NCBI RefSeq assembly: GCF_963855985.1
Contig: NC_087092.1
Coordinates: 3,906,001-3,970,000 of the forward strand
Origin: Ostrinia nubilalis
Lineage: Eukaryota > Arthropoda > Insecta > Lepidoptera > Crambidae
Direction: 5' to 3'
Length of the DNA stretch: 64,000 nt
Every line of letters starts with the position of its first letter. The stretch's first letter is position 1. Position numbers and translations under genes: made by a program. This document shows, piece by piece, positions 48,501 to 60,500 of this stretch. The notes below the pieces were generated by a model. The model did not search any database. It was given only the letters and a program-made list of their open reading frames with translations, and was not told the origin of the DNA.

Positions 48501-51500
48501 ACTAACTTCCTAGTAGCTCTTACCTGCAGGTCTCACTGGTTCACTATGGTGCGTATGCCTAAGCTGCCCCGGGGATAACATAGGTGTGCGGGGCAGGCGA
48601 CGTGAGCGGGAAGCGGCGGTACTAGCACGGCGCGGTCCTCGCGATCCCTGCCCGCTGTTGGTTGGAGAGCGGTGCTCGCTTTCGGGGCTTTGGGTGCTGG
48701 CTGCCCAGTGGCGTTTTGGACCTGTAGGTAACGTTGAATTTATATATTTTTTTATAATAACTTGACATAACCAATTTTCTAAGAAAAAAGACGTTGTAAT
48801 ATTATCTCCATTTATACATGAGTAGCTGTGCCCGCGACTTCGTACGTTTTCGCAACATTTTTCATTTTTGCTCTGCACCTATTACTCGTAGCGTGATGGT
48901 ATATAGCCTACTAGCTTTTGCCCGCGGCTTCACCCGCGTGAAATTTAGTTTGTCACAGATCGTCATAAATTATAGCCTATATGTTATTCAGGGTTATAAA
49001 CAATAATACTGTAAAGTTACATCAAAATCCATTCAGTAGTTTTTGCGTGAAAGAGCAAATATTAGTAAGATAGCCTTCCTCAATAAATGGGCTATCTAAC
49101 ACTGAAAGAATTTTTCAAATCGGACCGGTAGTTCCTGAGATTAGCGCGTTCAAGTAAACAAACAAACAAACAAACTCTTCAGCTTTATAATATTAGTATA
49201 GATTGGTCCAATTTATACCGTGATACAGCCGGGCTACAGTATGTAGTTTTCGCGAGCTGTCAAACTTAAGCCAATTGTATGTTGGCATTTAGTGCATGCT
49301 ACGAATGCACACTATGAAGTTTTGTGAGCAGGCTAGCAACATCAGTCGTCAAATAAATGACGCCTTATGTCACTTATTTGACGATTTAACCATGTTATAT
49401 TGTACTGACCGTGCCGCGCGTGCTTGGGCGTGAGTCCGTTGATGCGCATGAGGTTGAGCAGCAGCATGTCTGTGTGCGCGGCCGTCGACAGCTGCGGGTC
49501 GTGCTCGGGCCGCGCCACCGGCGCCGGCGCCGACCCGTCCGTGCCCGCCGGCGTCACGCCGCCGTGCCCTGGAAGGTGACAAAAGTAAAATTATTGCACA
49601 AGTATGGGAGATCCCTAAGCTTCACAAAGTAACATCCAAGGTTCATACATGTAACATCTTAAGGCTGCGTTTCCACAGAAGCTGAGCTGCGCGGAGCTGA
49701 GCAGGGACTTATAAAAATTGACCAATCACATTGCTCAAAATACACATCTCATCTCCGCTCCGAATCAGTGGAAACAGTGTTAGCGAAGTTGAGAAGATTT
49801 ACATTAAAATGTATGGTGCGCGGGTAAATCCTTAAGAACTATTATTGGGAGGACCACGTCTTGATACCGCCATACACGTATCTACTATATGGCCTACACA
49901 AATTATGGTGTATTTTATATTTTCGCTTGTAGCTTGGACTCGACCACTCACACGCTTATATCGGCATCATGAAAGTCTGCTTAAACTGAAGCGGATCCCC
50001 GCGCGCGTTTTTGTATCGAAAACTAATATGAGCGGGCACCCGACGCGGACGTGCATTTCCATACATAACTACTACTAAAGCCTGGTCTGTGAGCACGTAG
50101 AATTTTGTCCAATGACCTCAATCTACCCACCCTTAACGATCGCGCGTAATTATGTTGTTATCAGCTCGCACACTCACTGCGGGTGCCAGTCGCACAGTCG
50201 CGACAGCAATATAATTACGCGCGAGCGATAAGGATGGGTAGCTAGGGGTTATTGGACAAAATTCTACGTGCTCACGGACCAGACTATAGTAGTAGCAAGC
50301 CTGTTCATCTCCGCAAGCATCGAAAACAAAACACCGACGGCGTACTCTCCTGGGATGTTTAATCTACAAGGCATTCATGAGCGAGTAGTGAGTGACGTAA
50401 GCGCACGTATTCTTCAGCTATTATAAAAAAAAAATCAGTACTATGGAAATAAGAAAAAATAATATAATAATAATATAATCATTTATTCTGTGGTAGGGGT
50501 AACAACTTATGGTGTGTTTTCTTATATTTTTGCTTGTAGCTTGGACGCTATCAGCCAGGGCCTACGGCCAGTATGAACAGTGCAGCTTGACGCGGACGCG
50601 TGAAATAGGTTTCCGAGTGGTGCATTTCCGTGCATTAATAGGCGGGCATCAATGCTAGTTTTAGCGTAGACCTTCAGACGCTTATGCCGGCATCATAAAG
50701 TGACTGTGAAATAAAACTCATTACCACATAACCTTGGATAGAAGTCTGTTACATACCAGTGACTCCTCTCGTCTGCACAGCGCACAGCAGGCGGCTGAGT
50801 ATGTCGCTGCCCGCGTCGCCGGCGCGGCCCCACGCGACGGCGCCCTCGATGTCGTTTTCGCCTGGGGGTGGGGAAACAGTGAGCTTTGGTTTAAAACGGA
50901 GTAGTAAGCGGTACACGCCAAGCGTTGAGATATCAACGGAAAACATCTGGCAAAATTATTGCACGAATAAGGAATTTGGTAACAGAAACTCTGCTTACTT
51001 TCGCAACTTTACTCTCTTGCCTCAACTGCTAAATATGTTCCCTGGACTGGAAGTTTTTAACCATAAGGTCAAAGACTTCATGGACTATAAAGAACAGACT
51101 GATCCTGAAAATTAACTGAAGTTACGGCTACCTAACGTGTAATGATAAAATATTTGGGGTTTTTGAGCATGCTAGAAGTTTTTTGGTAACGCGTTGATAA
51201 AAATATTAGGGGTTTTTTGAGTATGCTAGAGATTTTTGACAACACAGTGTTTTTAATCTGTGCAAGTCCACAAATAACATATTATGAGGCATACAAGTAA
51301 GTTTTGGAAAGCAGTTATTTTCATAAGTTTATATTAAAAGTTTCACCAGTTGTCTTACGAGGTCGCTTGGTGTGTACCGGCAACAACATCCAGAACTACT
51401 TACTGTTTAATTCTGTCCACAACTTCAACTATTTGATTTGTAAAATGCATATTCGAACATACTCGTCATTAGCAGGAAAAAATCATTATCGTATTTTGTA

Positions 51501-54500
51501 TGGATTTTTTACATGATAACAGCTAAAGACGTCTATGTTCGAATACGCTCAAAGTTAGAAATGTTTCAATAAAATCAATAAATTGGGTTTTTATGGAAAG
51601 GTGAAAGATTTACTGACAATTACAAATTAAATTTTAATGCTTAAATTAATAATTATAAATTAAACAACAAAAGAAAACATTTTGAAGAAAATTAAACAAA
51701 TGAGATCAACGAATCAACAACTGGTATGAATCAAAATGGAAGTATTTTTATTTGATAATTTCGTTAATCGTTATTGTATGAGAACATGTTATATGTTGTC
51801 ACAAGTGTGTGTATGATTCGAATAATATGTGTGCGTCACAATGTAGTGTCATGTAGTGATCGGAATACATAGGATTGACTTTGTTTCAAACAAGTCTGGT
51901 CGTAACTAAATCAAAAAATATGTAATCGAATTGTGACTGTCAAACTTTTATTTATATTAATAGTTTGAACCAGAAATCACCTCAATTTTTCAAATCAAGT
52001 TATGGTTTTAACAGTTTTGTCTTGCTTTAATATTTTATGCCTATTCTGATCACTAATCGTATATTTCGCAAGGCTCGTATTGTGGTGTGTTTTTAGTAAT
52101 TTTTGTTTGTGTGCTGTACTTCATGTTCGCGCAAAGATGTTCATATTGTGGTCTATTACACATTGATTGGTGTTACGTTAGGCCCAGAACCGACGGTGAA
52201 ACGCAACTGCAACGAAACTGCAACTGCCAGTTACTTTTGAGTTGCATCTAAGTTTCTGCCATAGCGTCCGTTGAGAGACACATGACGCGACCAGTTTGAA
52301 ACTTTCAAACTGTTACGCTATTCAATTGTGTTTCACCGTCTGTCCTGGGCCTTAGTGTGGTGCATAATCAGTGTTAGTTAATGTGCGTATCCGTCATTGT
52401 CTCCGCAACTGTGCTCGTGGTGAGGGTTGTGTCGCGTCGCCCGCGCTCGTCGTGAGTACGGCGGGTGGCGGTGCCGACGGAAGTATCGTGCCGACGTGCC
52501 CGACACGCCTGACGCGTTCGATGCCCCTGATGCCCCAGATACGGCCGAGCAAAGCGACGCGGGGGATTCCCGCGATTCCCCGAGAGCGCACCACTCGCAA
52601 GACTCGCTGGCGGACGACCCGTCTGTGGATAGAGGAGGGGATGGGAGGGGAGACGCTTGTGATAGAGGATAGGTATGGTGGAGGCCCTATCGTTGTTGTA
52701 AACGCGATATATGGACACCGTTTGTTTATATGGATACCATTCAGCAAAGTTAAGGAAAACAATGTCCAAAAAAATACTAATGAAAAAATTGCTTGCTTGA
52801 AGTTGATTACATGTTTTGATTAGTTTGAGACTACAAAGTTCTTATCCCGGTGAATCATACGTTACGTTACCAAGAAGTTTTTTGATAAATTAATAATTCA
52901 TTTCTTATTCATAAAAAATAGATTTAGCACGTTTTTAGAAATCGACAAAAACTGACAAAATATATCAAAACTTTTGTTGTTATTTGACAACAAAAGAAAC
53001 AGTCTTTACTTAAAATTATCGTGAATAATTGTGATAAAGGTACGGGGGAGTACATGGAAGTAAGGATACAGGGAAAATGGTGGTAAAACAGAGGAATATG
53101 GGAAGAAATGAAGCTGTATTTACCGGACATGGTCTCGTCGTCGACGTCGTTCTCCTCGTTGGAGTTGTCATCAGCAGCGCCCGCGCCCGCCTCGTCCGCG
53201 AACACCTCCAGCTCGCTGAACATCAGCTCCTAAGCACCAAGATATAGCACGTTTACGCCCGTATTCACAAACGATTCTTGCTTAAGTGAAGCAGCAAATC
53301 GAACACACAGCGTTGAATAGAGCTCTGTGATTGGTTCGTGTGTCATCCTGTGCGTCCACGCCTCAGATCATAGAAGGGAATAGATTGGAAACGGGGGCGT
53401 GGCGCGTGTCTCCGCGATATGCCCAGAAACGAACATCGGCCGCGTAGCTAGGTTAGTCGCGATTCAGTCGTACTAAGGAAATGTTCTCCGATATTTTGGA
53501 TAATGCGTCGTTACGTGCAATAAAACAAGTGAAACGAAGAACTACAGGAACAATGGAGTCATTTACTACATGTAAGTATTGCAAATCCATTGGTATTTTA
53601 TTTTGCTTATAAATAAAAAAAACTAAACATTTTTACAAACGAATTCAGTGCCGTAACAGTTACTGCGATATCGAAATCAGTGGTGATAAAAATTCTAACA
53701 CACTTGTACATTGACGATTTAGTTAGCAACCACTTTATGTCATGCTTAACTACTGCGCAATGTATTTAATTTCTTCCGATATCCACTGTCGTGTGAAAAT
53801 ACACAGTACGGCCGCATGTGCCGGTCGTAACATAGTGCCGGGCTCGTGTTCTAATGCGGTTTCCTATTATCGATAAATAGAAGTAAATTATAATTTTCTA
53901 TTTTGTAATTTTAAATAAAAAAATGATGTGTTACTTGCGATTATAAGATTTTACAAAAAAACAGTAGAAGTAATTAGTAACTGTCAACTATGTAATTACT
54001 ATAAGAGCTAGTTGAAAGCCTAATATAGGCATTATTTTTGATAAACATAAATGCGGTACGCAGATCGCCATAATTAAAAAGTAAATGCGTGATAGTAGTT
54101 AATAATAACGTATAATAATAAAAAGGTTTTCATACATAAGCATTTTGTGAAACCAGTTTCGAGCCTTGCCCCTAGCGATTTAAAGTATCGATCGATATCT
54201 TGTCGACTCCATTTTATCTTTCTTCTCTCACTAGCGTTTTCAAAGTGTGCGTCTCTCACTGGTTCTCGTTGTAGTTACGCGCGACTTCATATCTATTCTC
54301 TTTCTATGATCTGAGGTCCACGCGCACTGTGAGACCTCATAGTAATTTTGTGAATACGGGCTTTAATACCTCGGCTACACTACTCGCAAAGTTAGCAAAG
54401 AACATTATTACACTGAATAAGCACTTCGCGTGCCGGTATTTATGCTGATGTATTAGAATCATCAGCTACACTGCTCACTCGAATCAAAGGGGCCGACGAA

Positions 54501-57500
54501 GTGCTCCGAAGTTTGAACACGAAGTGTGTGATTTCATTACTCGGCTAATTTCATCGGTCGGTTTGCATCGCGACATTCGTATGTCATATTTTATGTTGCT
54601 GCGCGGCCTCCGACAGGGACAGGGTACCTCACAAGGTTGCACGAGTGTGTAAAAATTCACACTGACGACGACGTCCACCCATAAGGTGGATCGACGACCT
54701 TATAAAGGTAGCAGGAGGGCGCTGGATACAGGCTGCTATCAACCTGCCATTATTGAAATCATTCGTGAAGGCCTAAATGTTCAGCTTATGACCGCAGCCT
54801 GTGGAGGAACACTATACTGTGGTCGCGATCCTCATCAGTGAAGGACCGAGGAAGAAGAGGAAATGTTCAGCTGTGTAAGTCCTTAGGCCAAAACCAACGC
54901 CGTGGCCTTCGTCACCGTGGGCCACGGCATATGCTGAGTGGGGTCCCGTTGCAGTGGGCATCTTGTTGGTGGATGGGTGGCACTGCTCAGTTTACTCTTG
55001 TTTTTTTTTTCTTTTTCCATTATTATGTGCCACTGTCATGTCTATGTCATCATCATCATCATCATTTCAGCCATAGGACGTCCACTGCTGAACATAGGCC
55101 CTTTCCATGTTGATCGATTGGTAGCGGCCTGCGTCCAGCGCTTCCCTGCTACCTTTACGATGTCGTCGGTCCACCTTGTAGGTGGACGTCCCACGCTGCG
55201 TTTTCCGGTACGCGGCCTCCATTCCAGAACCTTTCTGCCCCATCGGCCGTCAGTTCTGCGTACTATGTGCCCTGCCCATTGCCACTTCAGCTTGCTAATC
55301 CGTCGGGCTATGTCAGCGACTTTGGTTATGTCTATGTAATTGCCTGTATTTGTGTGATGTCCACGTGTGATGTCCATTGTAATAAATGTATCTTTCTATC
55401 TTTCTTTCTATCTTTCTATGGCTAAAATGATAATGACGACGAGTTCTTACCCCAGTATCGCTGCTGGTCTCAGAGGCCGCGTGCGCCGCCTGCGTATTAT
55501 TGGAGCTGTCCAGCGGCTCCGCGGCCGGCTCGGGCGCCTGCGGCTCGGGCTTCGCCCCCGGCCCGGCTTGCAGCTCCGGCGACGAAATGGAGGAGCAAAG
55601 GACCACGTTGCTTGCGGCTTGGCTCGCTTCCGTCACTGGAGTACTTGCAACGGCTGTAAAAAAAAGTAAGATTAAGAATAGAATAGAATAGAATTAGAAT
55701 ACAATTTAGAATAGAATAGAATTTATTTATTGCTTTTTCTGTGTACAGTTTGCAGTTGTTTGGGCATAAAATTCGTTACAACAGATTGCTCATATTGAGC
55801 ATGCAACTCTTTTTTTTATGATGTTGCATGCATGCATGATTTTAACATGTTGATTACAGGAAAGTTGTTTATAGAGACATTAAAAGACTAGTCGTGTTTT
55901 GGATTCGATACAGTCTGTCGCCATAACAACAATGCTATTGTTGAGTTTTATCAGTTGGTGGTTTAAGATAGCCAGATCCTCTGTGGTCAAGGATTCAGGG
56001 TGAAGTTTGTCAGGGGTTGACTTGTCGCAGGGGTTGGTGCAACTGAATATGATTTGCAAGATATAAATTGGCTGTGGGCGGGGCACATTGTTCGCAGAGC
56101 TGATGGCCGCTGGGGTAGAAAAGTTCTCGAACTTCTCGAGTAGCGGCCACGAGCCAGAAGACGTAGCGTGGGCAAGCCCTCCACTATACTCGACGCAAAG
56201 ACTCATGGCAGGCGGGGGCCACATGTAATTTTTGAAACATAAACAACGCTATGCCTACCTCTGTGTGACGTCACCCATAACCAGTGTAAGTGCGAGAGAA
56301 AACGTGATATGCACTGTTTTATTACTACATCGCCTGCCACGAGTCTTTGCGCCGAGTATAGGTGGACCGACAATGTTGAAGGTCGCGGGAGGTGCCTGGA
56401 TGCGGGCCACGCAGGGCTGGACGTTGTAGAAATCCTAAAGGGGAGCCCTTTGTCAAATCAAATCAAATCAAATCAAAATTATCTTTATTTGTTTAGACTA
56501 ATTAAATTAGTACTTGCAAATCGTCAAATGCTCTTAAGGAGCCTATACATGTCTCATTCTTTTTTTGCCCTACCAGCGCTTCGAGACAAACATTTGGCAA
56601 GTGCTGAGAAGCGCCGCAACAAACTCAGTCACCACTGTCTGCCGGTTTAAAAATGTAAAAAAGTAGGAAGTTACAATACATTCAGAAGCAAGTTACTTAC
56701 TACGCGCTCCCGTTGATAGAAGGTGGCCTTTAAGACTCCCATCTAGCACGAGACCGCGTGGCAGTTTTGAATATATGTCCAGCATTGGACGTCATTTCGC
56801 TGAAACGAATGTGCACATTGTTCGTGTACCAGTGAGCGTGGTGCAGGAGTCCTTGGCGAGCGCGAGGCGCTTGTCGAGGCGCGGCGGCTTGGCGGCGCGC
56901 GGCGCTCGGCCCGCGCTCAGAAGTGTATGCAGGCTGACCAGCGCCATGCTGTCTGCGCCGGGCGCGTGCAGCGAATGTGCATATTGTTTGTGTACCAGTG
57001 AGCGTGGTGCAGGAGTCCTTGGCGAGCGCGAGGCGCTTGTCGAGGCGCGGCGGCTTGGCGGCGCGCGGCGCTCGGCCCGCGCTCAGAAGTGTATGCAGGC
57101 TGACCAGCGCCATGCTGTCTGCGCCGGGCGCGTGCAGCGAATGTGCATATTGTTTGTGTACCAGTGAGCGTGGTGCAGGAGTCCTTGGCGAGCGCGAGGC
57201 GCTTGTCGAGGCGCGGCGGCTTGGCGGCGCGCGGCGCTCGGCCCGCGCTCAGAAGTGTATGCAGGCTGACCAGCGCCATGCTGTCTGCGCCGGGCGCGTG
57301 CAGCGAATGTGCATATTGTTTGTGTACCAGTGAGCGTGGTGCAGGAGTCCTTGGCGAGCGCGAGGCGCTTGTCGAGGCGCGGCGGCTTGGCGGCGCGCGG
57401 CGCTCGGCCCGCGCTCAGAAGTGTATGCAGGCTGACCAGCGCCATGCTGTCTGCGCCGGGCGCGTGTAGGGAATGTGCACATTGTTTGTGTACCAGTGAG

Positions 57501-60500
57501 CGTGGTGCAGGAGTCCTTGGCGAGCGCGAGGCGCTTGTCGAGGCGCGGCGGCTTGGCGGCGCGCGGCGCTCGGCCCGCGCTCAGAAGTGTATGCAGGCTG
57601 ACCAGCGCCATGCTGTCTGCGCCGGGCGCGTGTAGGGAATGTGCACATTGTTTGTGTACCAGTGAGCGTGGTGCAGGAGTCCTTGGCGAGCGCGAGGCGC
57701 TTGTCGAGGCGCGGCGGCTTGGCGGCGCGCGGCGCTCGGCCCGCGCTCAGAAGTGTATGCAGGCTGACCAGCGCCATGCTGTCTGCGCCGGGCGCGTGCA
57801 GCGAATTCGCCGACCTGCAAACATTACATCGGGGGCTAAATATAAATATTAAAAAAAAATACTGAAAAGCTATTGACGGTAATCAAGACTTATTTCGGCA
57901 TAAAATTATTCGGTAGTGAGACAAGAGTCCCACCACTGCAAATCCTGTGTGGTCAGGATATAATGCTTAACCGCCAATAAAAACCCAACCAGTGAAGGCC
58001 AAGTTAATTAGTAGTAGATAGGAGGAGTTCGAAGTTAAGGATCGACTTCTCTCTTTCAATATTTACGATAGTCTGTCGTTTGAGTTGTGAGACATCTCTA
58101 AAGTGAGATGCTGGGAAACAGTTTGGATATCAGACAGTTATAAAGGTCAAATTTTACCTTTTGCAAATATACTTTCAATACACATTCTATCACTGAACCA
58201 GTGTTCAGCACAATGTAAGACAAAGTTGAGATGAAGAAGCGAAAGAAAATCTGTGATAGCAAACCATTATTGTTTTATGTCTGCTGGGTAGTCCCATGTT
58301 TGCTCAGGGTTAGAAACTGACCTGGAAGTAGAGGGTAGGTTGTAGGCGTCGAGCGCGTGCGTGGCGTGCGGATGGGAAGGCAGACGCGGCGGCTGCGGGT
58401 AGTCCCCGTAAGCGTAGGCCGGCTGGCTCGACACCTCGTTGTTGCGAGTGTCTTCAGCGAAGATAGTCGTGTTCAAAATGCCTGGGAAACAATGACAATG
58501 TTATGGTAATCAAAATTTATTGTTCAGTACAGATGGGAAGAACTATAGCTCAACATTTTGATAAAATTTATGTTATACTTGAAAAGTTGTAATCGAAATT
58601 ATGTTATGTCTAAAAAAGGCTTCATTGGTCTAGTTGGTGAACATCTGGGTACGTTTATGTCATCAACAACCATCATTTCTTATGCAACAGTACACACCAA
58701 ACTAAGTAAAAATTCACACTTTGCCCAAACAGTAAAATCTCTTCAGACACTGACCTGGACTGGCTAGCCGCTGCCCGCTCATGATGTTATGCGCGTTGAA
58801 CTTCCACTGGTTGAAGACCATGGAGTCGCTGAGGCTGTTCCCATCGACTGGATTGTCCTGCGCTGGTTTGTCAGCTCTGTAGCGGCTACTAGCGAGTAGT
58901 AAGACACTTCTAGAGTGAGACACTAGAGCACACTAACCTGGACTGGCCAGTCGCTGCCCGCTCATGATGTTATGCGCGTTGAACTTCCACTGGTTGAACA
59001 CCATGGAGTCGCTGAGGCTGTTCCCATCGACTGGGTTGTTCTTCGCGGGATTGTCGGGCTCCGTTGCTATTGCTGGCGAGTAGTAAGACATCTCTAGATG
59101 AGACGCTATAGAACACTAACCTGGACTAGCCAGCCTCTGCCCGCTCATAATGTTGTGCGCGTTGAACTTCCACTGGTTGAAGACCATGGAGTCGCTGAGG
59201 CTGTTCCCATCGCCTGGATTGTCCTGCGCTGGTTTGTCAGCTATGTAACTGCTGCTAGCGAGTCGTAAGAAATCTCTAGATGAGACGCTATAGAACACTA
59301 ACCTGGACTGGCCAGCCTCTGCCCGCTCATGATATTATGCGCGTTGAACTTCCACTGGTTGAACACCATGGAGTCGCTGAGGCTATTCCCATCCACAGGA
59401 TTGTTCTGCGCCGGGTTCTCGGGCTTCATAGCTACTGCTAGCGATTGACAAGACACTTCTAGAGTGAGACGCTATAGAACACTAACCGGGACTAGCCAGC
59501 CGCTGCCCGCTCATGATGTTATGCGCGTTGAACTTCCACTGGTTGAAGACCATGGAGTCGCTGAGGCTGTTCCCATCGACTGGGTTATTCTGTGCGGGAT
59601 TGTCGGGTTCGGTGGCGGCGGCGGCAGGCGGCGCGCGAGTCGCGGCGGTCGCTAGCGAGTTGCGAGACATCTCTAGAGTGAGACGCTGGGAAACACAGTT
59701 TGGATGTCAGTCGGTTATAAAGGCCATTTACTTTCTGCAAATAGGCTTTTTATACACTAGTTTCTCTATCACTGGTTCGGGACAATGTAAGACAAAGATG
59801 AGATGAGCAGCGCAAGAAAATCGGCTTAGAAAAACACTACCTATTGTGGTCTGCGTCTATGTTAGGTGCAGGTCGAATTTGCGGTGGTAGTAAATGAGAT
59901 AATGAAGACACTGATGATGTTACCAGTTATTAGTTATAAATAATATCAAATTATGTGAGTGATCGGAGAACAAGCGTAGTAGATTAATACATTTACATCG
60001 TCTTATCGTGTGTCCCAAAACTGCTCACGATACAAAACGAGACAAGTCAAGCTGCTACAAATGTATAATTTGGTGGATGGTGTAATTACCTCTTTGAGAT
60101 CATTGATCTGCAGAACGTGCTGGTTCTGCATGGTGATGAGCTGGTTGATGTACCACTGCTGGTCGCGGCAGCGCTGGTAGAACGTCGGCGGACGCACTTG
60201 GAACCTGGCGCAAAACAATATTCACACATTTACTGTGACTAATAAAGCACAAATCTAAAAACAATACTGATTTTATGTATCTTCGTAGAGCTAGAAAGTC
60301 CTGGAATTGCACACAACGATTCCAGTTAAACTATACTGATAGACAATTAGAAACAAGCTTCAAGCTTTAACAGCCGCCCGCTGCTTATCGCGTAAAATCG
60401 ATAAAATGGCGCGATAAAAGCTTACAACATTTGAAGCCTACTGCACAATGGAATCTTATTAGAAAACTAAATCAAATAAATAAATCTAAAAGGTACGCGT

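Noticed and set aside
52371..52823. A + strand gene of 150 codons
   Set aside because: No partner exons, acceptor or homology; the - strand offers a strong acceptor in the right phase. Another + frame (DAPDAPD-rich) was noted but is equally unsupported.
54938..55339. 133-codon + strand frame
   Set aside because: It is the antisense of an RTE reverse transcriptase C-terminus read clearly on the - strand.
56775..57865. Repeated 108-127 codon frames on both strands of the 166-bp array
   Set aside because: They arise because the GC-rich unit has few stops and shifts frame by one each copy. Only the first - strand copy has splice signals and proper phase.
58755..59486. Serial inclusion of all five exon 3 copies as a protein repeat domain
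   Set aside because: The gaps between successive donor and possible acceptor are about 15 bp, far below any spliceable intron, and the later copies lack a pyrimidine-tract acceptor.
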